DNA of 64,000 nt, taken from contig NZ_JPRI01000007.1 of assembly GCF_000737765.1 (NCBI RefSeq), forward strand, positions 62,001 to 126,000. Direction: 5' to 3'. The notes beneath the pieces were generated by a model. That model was not told the DNA's origin and did not search any database. It worked only from the letters and a program-made list of their open reading frames with translations. The DNA comes from Chryseobacterium vrystaatense. GTDB taxonomy: Bacteria; Bacteroidota; Bacteroidia; Flavobacteriales; Weeksellaceae. Below are positions 25,339 to 34,603 of the stretch, in pieces (the stretch's first letter is position 1; every line of letters begins with the position of its first letter). The position numbers and the translations under genes were made by a program.

Positions 25339-26766
25339 ATGAATTCCTACAAAAATCCATTGGAAGAGCGCTATTCCAGTGAAGAAATGTTGTTTAATTT
25401 CTCACATAATAACAAATTCCGTACCTGGAGAAAGCTTTGGATAGCTTTGGCTGAAATTGAAAAAGACCTGGGTCTTGATATTACAGACGAGCAAATTGCC
25501 GAGCTTAAAGCCAATGCCGAAAACATCGATTATGATAAAGCGGCTGAGTATGAAAAAAAATTCCGTCATGATGTGATGGCTCACGTTCACACGTATGGTG
25601 ATGTGGCGCCTTCCGCAAAAGGAATTATCCATTTGGGAGCTACTTCGGCTTTTGTAGGAGACAATACAGACCTTATTCAAATCCGTGACGGGCTTTTAAT
25701 CTTAAAGAAAAAGCTGGTTAACGTAATGAAAAACTTAGCTGATTTCTCTATTCAGTATAAAGATCTTCCTACTTTAGGATTCACCCATTTCCAACCGGCT
25801 CAATTAACAACTGTTGGTAAAAGAGCGACCCTTTGGTTACAGAGTTTGGTTCTTGATATTGAAGAGCTGGATTTCTTCCTTGAAACCCTTCGTTTCAGAG
25901 GAGTAAAAGGAACTACCGGAACAGCTGCAAGTTTTCTTGAACTTTTCAACGGCGACTATTCTAAAGTAAAACATTTAGATAAAGAACTTTCAAAGAGATT
26001 CGGTTTTGAGAAAGTATTCGGAGTTTCTGGTCAGACTTATGACAGAAAAATTGATGCTAAAGTAGTCGCTTTATTAGGAAATATTGCTCAGTCTGCACAT
26101 AAATTCACCAACGATTTACGTCTTCTTCAAAATCTTAAAGAAATTGAAGAGCCATTTGAGAAAAACCAGATCGGTTCATCAGCAATGGCTTACAAACGTA
26201 ATCCAATGAGAAGTGAAAGAATCGGGGCGCTGGCGAAATATGTCATGTCTCTGACAACAAGTTCTGCGATGGTTGCTTCTACACAATGGTTTGAAAGAAC
26301 ATTGGATGATTCAGCTAATAAAAGGCTGACGATTCCTCAGGCTTTCCTTGCGGTTGATGCCATCTTGTTGATCTGGAACAATATCATGAATGGAATTGTT
26401 GTTTATCCAAACAGAATCAACAAGCATATCATGGAAGAACTTCCTTTTATGGCAACAGAATATATCATCATGGAAGAGGTGAAAGCTGGTGGTGACCGCC
26501 AGGAAATTCACGAAGTGATCAGAGTTCACTCTATGGAAGCTTCCAGGAAAGTGAAAGAAGAAGGAAAAGAAAATGACCTTATTGAAAGAATCTTAAATGA
26601 CGATTCTTTGAAATTAGACAAATCAAAATTAAAAGAAGTTTTAGATCCGAAAAATTTTATCGGTTTTGCACCGATTCAGACAGAGGAGTTCATCAGCAAT
26701 GAAGTCCAGCCGATTCTGGATCAGAATAAAGACCTGATAGGATTGGAGGCTGATCTTAAAGTATAA
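25339..26766 (+). CDS. purB: Adenylosuccinate lyase
   Basis: A 475-residue enzyme of the fumarase/aspartase superfamily. It cleaves SAICAR to AICAR and adenylosuccinate to AMP in purine synthesis. Seen: 'NPLEERYSSEEMLFNFSHNNKFRTWRKLW', 'DVMAHVHTYGDVAPSAKGIIHLGATSAFVGDNTD', 'GFTHFQPAQLTTVGKRA', and the superfamily signature 'GSSAMAYKRNPMRSERI' with the flexible catalytic-Ser loop. Length is normal. purL lies 2.5 kb downstream on the same strand, separated by two unrelated genes. Confidence 0.96.
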   Translation: MNSYKNPLEERYSSEEMLFNFSHNNKFRTWRKLWIALAEIEKDLGLDITDEQIAELKANAENIDYDKAAEYEKKFRHDVMAHVHTYGDVAPSAKGIIHLGATSAFVGDNTDLIQIRDGLLILKKKLVNVMKNLADFSIQYKDLPTLGFTHFQPAQLTTVGKRATLWLQSLVLDIEELDFFLETLRFRGVKGTTGTAASFLELFNGDYSKVKHLDKELSKRFGFEKVFGVSGQTYDRKIDAKVVALLGNIAQSAHKFTNDLRLLQNLKEIEEPFEKNQIGSSAMAYKRNPMRSERIGALAKYVMSLTTSSAMVASTQWFERTLDDSANKRLTIPQAFLAVDAILLIWNNIMNGIVVYPNRINKHIMEELPFMATEYIIMEEVKAGGDRQEIHEVIRVHSMEASRKVKEEGKENDLIERILNDDSLKLDKSKLKEVLDPKNFIGFAPIQTEEFISNEVQPILDQNKDLIGLEADLKV

Positions 26767-26771
26767 ATCAT

Positions 26772-26800
26772 ATGCAGCCTTTTGGGCTGCATTTTTTATT
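26772..26800 (+). terminator. Intrinsic terminator after purB
   Basis: ATGCAGCC-ttttg-GGCTGCAT followed by TTTTTATTTT. Confidence 0.75.
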
Positions 26801-26811
26801 TTATATTCAAC

Positions 26812-27771
26812 ATGAAAAAAACTCTTTTACTCATTTCCATAATACCCATCCTTTCTTTTTCCCAGAAGAAAGAGGTTTTAAAGTATTTTATCTCAAAAGA
26901 TACATTGGCTGGAGTAAAAGATCAGAACGGGAAAATCATCGTTCCTGCACAGTTTAAAATATATTCAGATCTTAAAGACGGTGATCCTGTACAAGAGGAA
27001 ACCATTTATTTTGATGGTTCTAAAAAGGGGGAAGCTAAAGAGAAAAATGCATGGGGATACGTTTATGATAAAAAAGGCAACTTCCTGTACAGACCATTCT
27101 TTTATGATAATGGAGCAGATTATTTCAATGAAGGTTTAAAAAGATTTGTTAAAAACGGGAAAGTAGGTTTTGCAGACCGGAACGGAAAAATCGCCATAGA
27201 AGCCAGACATGATTTTGTTTCATATTTTGAGTACGGTTATGCTGAATTTTGTGACGGTTGCGACTGGGAGCAGACAGAAGATGAACATAAAGGTATTGTA
27301 GGTGGAACCTGGGGAATAATGAACACCAAAGGAGAAACGGTAAAACCCATTGTAAAACGGTCTGAGAAAGACAGGGAAATTCAGGGGAAATACTATGCTT
27401 ATCCATTTCAGTACAACCAAAAAGAGAAGACAATTCTTCAGTTTTTTGAAAAGCAGAACAAAACCCTTTCAGGGCTCTATTACGTCAATGTTTATCCCCT
27501 AAAATCGGAGGCTGAGAAGAAGCTGGTCTTTGAAATTGTAGAAAGACCCAAAGAAAATTTTCCTTATTACCAGATCAATACCTATGCTTCGGCTAAAGGT
27601 AATATGATTTCTGATCGCTTCAAATTTATGGTTTCTGAAGACGGTAAAGAAAAGTACGCGATTGATTTTAATGAAAAAATTCCCTTTGACCAGTGGCTAA
27701 ACAATGAGATCAAAGACGCCATACAATATCAGAAAGATAATCCCGATAACCCCAATAAATTTGTAAAATAA
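26812..27771 (+). CDS. Secreted WG-repeat protein
   Basis: A 319-residue protein with a signal peptide (LLLISIIPILSFS, then Q). The mature part contains WG (KWG) repeat units, for example 'AGVKDQNGKIIVPAQFKIYSDLKDG', 'NAWGYVYDKKGNFLYRPFF', 'KRFVKNGKVGFADRNGKIAIEARHDFVSYFEYGYAEF' and 'GTWGIMNTKGETVKPIVKRSE'. Such beta-hairpin repeats occur in many exported bacterial proteins of unknown role. The start was moved to ATG 26812 because the longer frame begins inside the purB terminator. It is 10 bp upstream of the serine hydrolase gene, so likely cotranscribed. Confidence 0.8.
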   Translation: MKKTLLLISIIPILSFSQKKEVLKYFISKDTLAGVKDQNGKIIVPAQFKIYSDLKDGDPVQEETIYFDGSKKGEAKEKNAWGYVYDKKGNFLYRPFFYDNGADYFNEGLKRFVKNGKVGFADRNGKIAIEARHDFVSYFEYGYAEFCDGCDWEQTEDEHKGIVGGTWGIMNTKGETVKPIVKRSEKDREIQGKYYAYPFQYNQKEKTILQFFEKQNKTLSGLYYVNVYPLKSEAEKKLVFEIVERPKENFPYYQINTYASAKGNMISDRFKFMVSEDGKEKYAIDFNEKIPFDQWLNNEIKDAIQYQKDNPDNPNKFVK

Positions 27772-27781
27772 GATCTACTCC

Positions 27782-29206
27782 ATGAAAAAACTGTCGATTT
27801 TTTTATTCATTATTCTTTCTGTGAAAGGTTTCTCACAAAGTGAGAAAGAGGTGTATTCCATCATGGATGCTAATGCTGCCAAATTAAAGGAAAAATCAGG
27901 AGCTTATTCCGTATCGGTAGGAATAGTGAAAGACGGTAAAGTGTATACAAAACATTACGGAGAAATAGATAAAGGAAAAGGAAATAAAGCGACCAATGAT
28001 AGCTATTTTGAAATAGCATCAATTACCAAACTTTTTACGGGTCAGCTTTTGGCTCAGGCTGTTTTGGAAAATAAAATTAATCTTGAGGACGATATCCGTA
28101 AATATCTGAAAGGATCATATCCCAATTTAGAATACAACGGAACTCCCATTAAAATTAAAGATCTTATTTCCTATAGAACCGCATTGCCGCGTAACCTGCC
28201 TGATGACGCTGAAATCCGAAAAAATATGTCGGATGAAACACCTTTTCAATATAATAAACTGGCAGAGCATTACACAAAAGATAATTTTAAGCAGGATCTT
28301 CAAAAGGTAAAACTGGATACACTGCCTGGAACCAAATATAACTACAGTAATCTGAGTCTTGAACTTACAGGTCTGATGCTGGAAAACATTTACGGTAAAA
28401 GCTATGAAACGCTGCTTAAAGAAAATATCCTGTCAAAAGCAGGAATGGATCACACCAAACTGGAATTGGGTAAAGGAGAAGTCTTAGCGAATGGATATCA
28501 TTCAAGCGGACGTCTGATGCCAAAATCCATAAGTCATTTATGGGGTGCAAGTGGAGCGAGAACCAAATCGACGATGGGAGATCTGGTGAAGTTCTTAAAA
28601 TATGAACTGGATTCAAAAAATTCAATTGTTCAGGAATCTCAACGAAACATCAGTAACAGTAAAGGAGACTGGTATGGATATTTCTGGGACGGTTATGGCC
28701 TTAGCGAACATGGAAAAATGGGTTATAAACATGGAGGCGCATTCGGAGATCAGATTTGGTTTACCATATATCCGGAACTGAATATGGGCATTTGTTTTAT
28801 TGTAAATGTCAGCGGGCAGAGTACGTTTCCGGCACTTTATAATTCAGCTGCCAGATTAGCCAATGATCTGACGACTGCTCCGGGTAAAAAGGAAATAGAA
28901 GGATATTATCTGAAGGGTGATAACGTTGTGTTTACCTATACTCATCCAAAGAATTTAAATTCAAAACTGATCAATAGTGCTTCGGTAGCAGGATCTTTCA
29001 ATGATTGGAAAACGGACCATAAAAACTATCAGTTAATAAAGAAACAAAATAACCGCTTCGAGTTAGAAGTTCCGAAATCTAGTTTTGAAAAAGGGAAAAC
29101 CTATACATTTAAACTGATTCTAAACGGAGAAGACTGGATCAATGCATCAAGAAATGCTTCCAATACAGACGGGACAGATGATAATAATCTGACCTTAAAG
29201 TTTTAA
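27782..29206 (+). CDS. Serine hydrolase (class C beta-lactamase fold) with C-terminal CBM48/AMPK-like domain
   Basis: A 474-residue exported protein. After the signal peptide (IFLFIILSVKGFS) comes a class C beta-lactamase/DD-peptidase domain with the three active-site motifs: SITK ('FEIASITKLFTGQ'), YSN ('GTKYNYSNLSLELTGLMLE') and HGG ('GYKHGGAFGDQ'). The last 80 residues form a separate beta-sandwich like glycogen-binding CBM48/AMPK-beta domains ('NSASVAGSFNDWKTDHKNYQLIK', 'YTFKLILNGEDWINASRNASNTDG'). The combination suggests an esterase or peptidase that binds a polymer; the substrate is unknown. Confidence 0.85.
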   Translation: MKKLSIFLFIILSVKGFSQSEKEVYSIMDANAAKLKEKSGAYSVSVGIVKDGKVYTKHYGEIDKGKGNKATNDSYFEIASITKLFTGQLLAQAVLENKINLEDDIRKYLKGSYPNLEYNGTPIKIKDLISYRTALPRNLPDDAEIRKNMSDETPFQYNKLAEHYTKDNFKQDLQKVKLDTLPGTKYNYSNLSLELTGLMLENIYGKSYETLLKENILSKAGMDHTKLELGKGEVLANGYHSSGRLMPKSISHLWGASGARTKSTMGDLVKFLKYELDSKNSIVQESQRNISNSKGDWYGYFWDGYGLSEHGKMGYKHGGAFGDQIWFTIYPELNMGICFIVNVSGQSTFPALYNSAARLANDLTTAPGKKEIEGYYLKGDNVVFTYTHPKNLNSKLINSASVAGSFNDWKTDHKNYQLIKKQNNRFELEVPKSSFEKGKTYTFKLILNGEDWINASRNASNTDGTDDNNLTLKF

Positions 29207-29282
29207 AATATAAAGAATCAGCTACTGGTTCTGAAAAAGTAAAAAGAAAGTAATAAATCTAATATTTAAAATCTGACATCTA

Positions 29283-32200
29283 ATGTCTAATAACAAAAGA
29301 ATTTTCGTAGAAAAAAGAGGAATTTTCGATGTTGAAAGTCCAAAAATTTTTGATGAAGTAAAAGCAGTCGTTCTGGCGGTCAAAAATGTGAAAGTGTATA
29401 ATGTGTATGATATTTTCGGACTGAATGACGGAGAATTCGAAAAAGTGGTAAACAGCACTTTTGTAGATCCGGTGACCGATATTTTACATACAGAAAAACC
29501 CGCAGCGGAGATCACGTTTGCCATGGAATTTCTTCCCGGACAATACGATCAGCGTGCAGATTCTGCCCAGCAGTGCATCGCTCTACTGACCGGGAATGAG
29601 AAATCTAAAGTAAGAAGCGGAAAACTGATCCAGTTTGAAGGCGTTTCTGAAGCAGACCTTGCAAAAATCAAAGACCTTCTCATCAACAAAGTGGAATCTC
29701 AGGAAAAAGATCTTTCTATCCTAAACATTCCTGCAGATGAAGTACCGTCAAAAGTTCTAATCCACGAAAATTTCATTAGTTTCGATGATGCCGAGCTTGA
29801 AAATTTTTATAATAATCACGGTTTTGCATTAGGATTGGATGATCTTAAATTCATCCAGGAATACTTTAAGACAGAAAAAAGAAATCCTACCGAAACCGAA
29901 CTGAAAGTTTTAGACACCTATTGGAGTGACCACTGCCGTCATACCACTTTTGAAACAGAATTGTCAGATATCCAGTTTGAAGGAGCATTCAAACACACAT
30001 TGGAAACTATTTTCAATGACTATATCGAAAAAAGAAAATTCTTAGGCCGTGAGCTGAAGCCAATCTCTTTAATGGATCTGGCAACAGTATGCGGTAAATA
30101 TTTCCATAAAACAGGGAATCTGGATAACCTGGTCATCTCAGATGAGATTAATGCATGTACGATCCAGATCGAAGCTGAATACGACGGCAAGAAAGAACCG
30201 TGGTATTTATTATTTAAAAATGAAACCCACAATCACCCCACTGAAATTGAACCTTTCGGAGGAGCTTCAACATGTTTGGGAGGAGCGATCAGAGATCCTT
30301 TGTCAGGAAGATCATTTGTATTCCAGGCGATGAGATTAACGGGTGCTGCTGATGTTTTGGAACCGGTTGATCAAACGTTACCGGGGAAACTTCCTCAGAA
30401 AACCATCACAAAACAGGCTGCCAACGGATATTCATCATACGGAAACCAGATCGGTTTAGCCACTACCATGGTTTCTGAAATCTACGACGAAGGCTATAAA
30501 GCCAAAAGAATGGAAGTAGGATTCGTTACCGGAGCCGTTCCTGTAGATTGGGTAAGACGTGATAAGCCTGAAAACGGTGATTCTATCATTATTTTGGGAG
30601 GTGCAACGGGTCGTGACGGTGTTGGTGGAGCGAGTGGAAGCTCCAAAGTACAGGATGAAAACAGTATTCACACGATGTCTACTGAAGTTCAGAAAGGAAA
30701 TGCCGTTGAAGAACGTAAAATCCAGAGACTGTTCAGAAATCCTGAAGTAACGAAACTGATCAAGAAATCAAACGACTTCGGAGCAGGAGGTGTTTCTGTA
30801 GCCATCGGTGAGATTGCAGATTCTTTAGAAGTGAATCTTGATGTTTTACCTTTAAAATATGAAGGATTGAACGGAACCGAACTGGCTATTTCTGAATCTC
30901 AGGAAAGAATGGCAGTTGTTGTTGATCCACAGGATAGAGAAAAATTCATCAAATTCTGTGAAGATGAAAACATTGTTGCTGTAGAAGTAGCAAAAGTTAC
31001 AGACTCAGGAAGAATGCAGATGTTCTGGAAAGGTGATAAAATCGTTGACCTTTCAAGAGAATTTTTAGACACCAACGGATGTTCCAAAACTCAGGAGGTA
31101 AAAATTACCCATCTTGAAGAAGTAAAAGAAGAAACACCTGCTTTTACAAAAGAGAACTTCGTCAAAATATTGAGCGACAAAAATGTAGCTTCCCAAAAAG
31201 GACTGTTGGAAATGTTCGACTCTTCTGTAGGTGCAACCACGGTTGCGATGCCGCTTGGAGGAAAATACCAGCAGACATTGATGGAAGGAAGTGTTCAGAC
31301 GCTTCCAATCTTAGGAGCAAAAGATATTGAAACCGTTTCTTTTGCAAGCTGGGGATTCGATACTGGAATTTCAAAACAAAATTCACTGTTGGGAGCTTCT
31401 TACGCAGTGGTAGAAAGTGTAGCCAAGATCGCTGCTATGGGTGGTGATTACAAAAATATCAGATTAACCTTCCAGGAATATTTCGAAAAACTGGGACAGA
31501 ATCCGGAAAAATGGGGTAAACCTTTGGCTTCTCTTTTAGGTGCTTATGATGCACAAATCAACCTTGGTCTTGCGGCAATCGGAGGAAAAGACTCCATGAG
31601 CGGTACTTACCAGGATCTGAATGTTCCACCGACATTGATTTCATTTGCGTGTGCGAATGGTGAAAAGAAAAACGTTATCTCCCCGGAATTTAAACAGGCA
31701 GGAAATAAGATCTACTTCTTTAATCATGTCCCTCAGGAAAGCGGACTTCCGGACTACGAAAGCTTAAAAGGAATTTTCGAATTTATTTTTGAAAATATCA
31801 AAGCCGGAAAAATTGTCTCCGTGAAAACGGTGAAAGAAGGTGGTGCAGCAGTAGCATTAGCGAAAATGAGCTTCGGAAACAGATTGGGAGCAGAAATAAG
31901 GATTGACGACAAGGCTTTATTAGCTAAAAATATAGGTAGCTTAATCATCGAATCAAAAGAAGAATTAAGCAATACTTCTCTTCAGCAGATTGGCGAAGTA
32001 AAAGATTCTGGAATTTTGGCAATCAATGGTCTTGAATCTAATCTATCAGATCTTGTAGCAGCATATACAGGTACCTTTGAAAACCTTTTCCCAACGACAG
32101 AAAAAGAAAAACTGACGGTTGAAATCGATGAGAAATCAAATTCGGTCAACCCAAGAAATATCATCATTAAAAATCACGGGCTTGCTAAGCCAAAAGTTTT

Positions 32201-32978
32201 TGCTCCTGTATTTCCCGGAACAAACTGCGAATATGATACCTTAAATGCATTCCAGAAAGAAGGTGCTGTGATCAGCAGTCTTCCGTTGAAAAACATCAGC
32301 CACCAATTGCTGGATGAAAGCATTGATGCATGGGTAGAAGAAATCAGAACATCTCAGATCCTTGCGTTCTCAGGAGGTTTCTCAGCAGGTGATGAGCCTG
32401 ATGGTTCTGCAAAATTCATCGTAAACGTTCTGAAAAACGAAAAGATGAGAAATGCAGTTCACGAATTACTGGACAGAGATGGAATGATCATCGGAATCTG
32501 TAACGGTTTCCAGGCTTTGGTTAAATCAGGTCTGTTACCTTACGGAAGAATCAAAGATCTTGATGAAAACTCTCCGACATTGGCTCACAATGCAATCAGA
32601 AGACATATCTCTCAAATGGTCAATGTGAAGGTGGTCAACGACGAAAGTCCTTGGTTAAAAGGAATGAAAGATCAGGTGTTCACCATTCCGATCTCTCACG
32701 GAGAAGGCCGTTTTATGGCTTCTGAAGAAGAAATCAAAAAACTTTACGAAAACGGACAGATCGCAACCCAGTATATTGATCTTGACGGTAACATCGCCCA
32801 CGGCATGCCGTTCAATCCTAATAGCTCATTATTCGGAATTGAAGGGGTAACCAGCCCATGCGGAAAGATTTACGGTAGAATGGGACATCCTGAACGTTTT
32901 GCAGAAGGCCTCATGAAGAACATACCAACCGCGAATTACCACAATATATTCAAAAACGGAGTAGAATACTTCAAGTAA
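29283..32978 (+). CDS. purL: Phosphoribosylformylglycinamidine synthase, large single-chain form
   Basis: A 1231-residue enzyme for the fourth step of purine synthesis (FGAR to FGAM). Domains: N-terminal PurS-like part, two AIRS-type ATP-binding halves ('YWSDHCRHTTFET', 'FKNETHNHPTEIEPFGGASTCLGGAIRDPLSGRS', 'GGATGRDGVGGASGSS', 'FGAGGVSVAIGEIADS'), and a C-terminal class I glutamine amidotransferase with 'FPGTNCEYDTLNAF', the nucleophile Cys in 'GICNGFQALVKSGLLP', and 'ISHGEGRF'. Full length agrees with the fused gammaproteobacterial/Bacteroidota type. Confidence 0.97.
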   Translation: MSNNKRIFVEKRGIFDVESPKIFDEVKAVVLAVKNVKVYNVYDIFGLNDGEFEKVVNSTFVDPVTDILHTEKPAAEITFAMEFLPGQYDQRADSAQQCIALLTGNEKSKVRSGKLIQFEGVSEADLAKIKDLLINKVESQEKDLSILNIPADEVPSKVLIHENFISFDDAELENFYNNHGFALGLDDLKFIQEYFKTEKRNPTETELKVLDTYWSDHCRHTTFETELSDIQFEGAFKHTLETIFNDYIEKRKFLGRELKPISLMDLATVCGKYFHKTGNLDNLVISDEINACTIQIEAEYDGKKEPWYLLFKNETHNHPTEIEPFGGASTCLGGAIRDPLSGRSFVFQAMRLTGAADVLEPVDQTLPGKLPQKTITKQAANGYSSYGNQIGLATTMVSEIYDEGYKAKRMEVGFVTGAVPVDWVRRDKPENGDSIIILGGATGRDGVGGASGSSKVQDENSIHTMSTEVQKGNAVEERKIQRLFRNPEVTKLIKKSNDFGAGGVSVAIGEIADSLEVNLDVLPLKYEGLNGTELAISESQERMAVVVDPQDREKFIKFCEDENIVAVEVAKVTDSGRMQMFWKGDKIVDLSREFLDTNGCSKTQEVKITHLEEVKEETPAFTKENFVKILSDKNVASQKGLLEMFDSSVGATTVAMPLGGKYQQTLMEGSVQTLPILGAKDIETVSFASWGFDTGISKQNSLLGASYAVVESVAKIAAMGGDYKNIRLTFQEYFEKLGQNPEKWGKPLASLLGAYDAQINLGLAAIGGKDSMSGTYQDLNVPPTLISFACANGEKKNVISPEFKQAGNKIYFFNHVPQESGLPDYESLKGIFEFIFENIKAGKIVSVKTVKEGGAAVALAKMSFGNRLGAEIRIDDKALLAKNIGSLIIESKEELSNTSLQQIGEVKDSGILAINGLESNLSDLVAAYTGTFENLFPTTEKEKLTVEIDEKSNSVNPRNIIIKNHGLAKPKVFAPVFPGTNCEYDTLNAFQKEGAVISSLPLKNISHQLLDESIDAWVEEIRTSQILAFSGGFSAGDEPDGSAKFIVNVLKNEKMRNAVHELLDRDGMIIGICNGFQALVKSGLLPYGRIKDLDENSPTLAHNAIRRHISQMVNVKVVNDESPWLKGMKDQVFTIPISHGEGRFMASEEEIKKLYENGQIATQYIDLDGNIAHGMPFNPNSSLFGIEGVTSPCGKIYGRMGHPERFAEGLMKNIPTANYHNIFKNGVEYFK

Positions 32979-32985
32979 AAATAGA

Positions 32986-33018
32986 AATGACCGCCATTCA
33001 ATGGCGGTCATTTTTTTT
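32986..33018 (+). terminator. Strong terminator after purL
   Basis: AAATGACCGCCATtcAATGGCGGTCATTTTTTTT; near-perfect hairpin with long T-run, immediately after the purL stop codon. Confidence 0.85.
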
Positions 33019-33054
33019 ATATTTACAGGGATTAAATGTATAAAAGAAATAATT

Positions 33055-33456
33055 TTGAATTCAGATAAAAATAAAACAATCTGCATCAATGGCAGTCATT
33101 TTTCAGACCTTACAGGATTCTATGAGGAAGTTTCCGGGGTCTTGATGAAAGATGTTGACTGGGAAGTGGGAACACTGGACGGTTTTGATGATATTCTTTA
33201 TGGTGGCTTTGGAGTTTTCGAAAACAATGAAAAAATTGAGTTGATCTGGAAAGAATCAGAGAAGTCAAAAGATGATTTAGGTATCTCTGCGACCAAGGAT
33301 TTTTATGAAAAGAAAATTAAACAGGGAAAACCTTTTAACGTAGAATTGATTCAACAGAAACTGGATCAATTAGTTTCCGGAAAAGGTCAGACGCTTTTTG
33401 AAATTTTAATTGAAATTATAGAATCACACAAAAATATTACACTAATTTTGAAGTGA
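33055..33456 (+). CDS. Barstar-like (ribonuclease inhibitor) family protein
   Basis: The 133-residue product carries the barstar-fold N-terminus: 'TICINGSHFSDLTGFYEEVSGVLMKDVDWEVGTLDGFDDILYGGFG' matches the typical strand-helix-strand with the acidic 'LDGFDDIL' loop that contacts barnase-like RNases. A C-terminal extension of about 60 residues is present. The first ATG in frame (33001) lies inside the purL terminator stem, so the TTG at 33055 is preferred; the start stays uncertain. No barnase-like toxin gene is adjacent, so it is an orphan inhibitor or serves another partner. Confidence 0.7.
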   Translation: MNSDKNKTICINGSHFSDLTGFYEEVSGVLMKDVDWEVGTLDGFDDILYGGFGVFENNEKIELIWKESEKSKDDLGISATKDFYEKKIKQGKPFNVELIQQKLDQLVSGKGQTLFEILIEIIESHKNITLILK

Positions 33457-33545
33457 TAGTAGAGGAGTAGCCAGGGATCATAATTACTTGCATCCCCCTG
33501 GAAGCACTAATTTCTAACATCTATTATCTAAGCTTTTATTAGAAA

Positions 33546-34172
33546 ATGAAAAAAATGATTTACGGACTGTTCTTTGGAGACAGTATTACGTATGTAGAAT
33601 ATGACGGTGTCTTCGGAGGATGGGTAGACATTCTCAAAAGATATGCCCTGCAGCAGTTTCATGAAGGAAGTAATGAAGTGATCCTTTTCAACCTTGGAAT
33701 AGGGGGAGAAACCACAGAAGGTTTGCTGAAAAGGATGCCTGTTGAATTGGCAGCCCGGAATTCCGCAGAAGGAAATATGATCTTTATCGGCTACGGAGCC
33801 AACGATCTGGCTATAAAAGATGGACAACAATTGGTAGCTCCTGATCAGTTTAGAAACAATATTAAATCGGCTGTACAGCTTGCAAAGCAATATTCTGATG
33901 ATATTTACCTTGTAAGCATTCTCCCGTTTTCTCAGAAGGTTGATGGAGTAGAATCTCAAACAGGAAAGTTAAGAACAAACGGAGAGGTTTTGATATACAA
34001 CCAAATCCTTAGAGATACAGCCATTGAAAATACTTTACACTACATCGATTTTTACGCTGCATTGGTTGAAGATAAAGAAATACTGCTTTCCTCAGATGGA
34101 GTTCATCCGAATGAAAAAGGCTACGGAATAATGGCTGAAACAGCAATCCCAATCATAGAAAAATATTTATAA
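33546..34172 (+). CDS. SGNH/GDSL-type esterase
   Basis: A 208-residue cytosolic hydrolase with the SGNH blocks: block I 'GLFFGDSITYVEYDGVFGGWVD' (Ser in GDS), block II 'FNLGIGGETTEGLL' (Gly), block III 'FIGYGANDL' (Asn), and block V 'LLSSDGVHPNEKGYGIMAE' (Asp and His in DGVHPN). No signal peptide is seen, so it acts in the cytosol. The gene overlaps the next one by a single base (TAATG), which indicates coupled translation. Confidence 0.87.
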   Translation: MKKMIYGLFFGDSITYVEYDGVFGGWVDILKRYALQQFHEGSNEVILFNLGIGGETTEGLLKRMPVELAARNSAEGNMIFIGYGANDLAIKDGQQLVAPDQFRNNIKSAVQLAKQYSDDIYLVSILPFSQKVDGVESQTGKLRTNGEVLIYNQILRDTAIENTLHYIDFYAALVEDKEILLSSDGVHPNEKGYGIMAETAIPIIEKYL

Positions 34173-34504
34173 TGACGCATTTATTTTCATACGGGACCCT
34201 GCAAACGGAGCAGGTACAAATAGAAACATTCGGAAGAATTTTGGAAGGAGAAAAAGATATTCTTACGGGTTATACACTAAGTAAGGTTGAAATTACAGAT
34301 CCTGAAGTTTTACGCAAAAGCGGTCAGAAGTATCATCCGATATTAGCGTTTTCAGGAAACAGCGAAGATGAAGTGGATGGAATGCTTTTCGAAGTGACGG
34401 AAGATGAAATTGCACAGGCAGATGAATACGAAGTGGATGATTATAAAAGAATCGAAACTGTTTTCAAGTCTGGAAAGACAGGATTTATTTATGTGGGAAA
34501 ATGA
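34172..34504 (+). CDS. Gamma-glutamylcyclotransferase-like (AIG2/GGCT) protein
   Basis: A 110-residue protein of the GGCT-like fold: 'HLFSYGTLQTEQVQIETFGRILEGEKDILTGYTL' holds the YGTL motif, and 'VDGMLFEVTEDEIAQADEYEVDDYKRIETVF' holds the conserved acidic residue that acts as general base in family members. These enzymes cyclise gamma-glutamylamines or gamma-glutamyl peptides. Exact substrate unknown. Overlaps the SGNH esterase stop codon by one base. Confidence 0.85.
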   Translation: MTHLFSYGTLQTEQVQIETFGRILEGEKDILTGYTLSKVEITDPEVLRKSGQKYHPILAFSGNSEDEVDGMLFEVTEDEIAQADEYEVDDYKRIETVFKSGKTGFIYVGK

Positions 34505-34558
34505 TTTTAAAAACAGACTGAACTGATAGACAGATAAAAACGACTTTATATCATAAAA

Positions 34559-34585
34559 AAAACGGGCTAAAACCCGTTTTCTTAA
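34559..34585. terminator. Bidirectional terminator
   Basis: AAAACGGG-ctaaaa-CCCGTTTT with A-run on the left and TTCTT on the right, between convergent genes. Confidence 0.7.
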
Positions 34586-34603
34586 TATATCGTAATACTG
34601 GAT

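Noticed and set aside
29207..29282. Purine riboswitch upstream of purL (and likewise upstream of purB)
   Set aside because: The leaders are short and show no riboswitch-like conserved core or three-way junction.
33001..33054. ATG start for the barstar-like gene at 33001
   Set aside because: The codon is part of the purL terminator hairpin and the added residues are not barstar-like.
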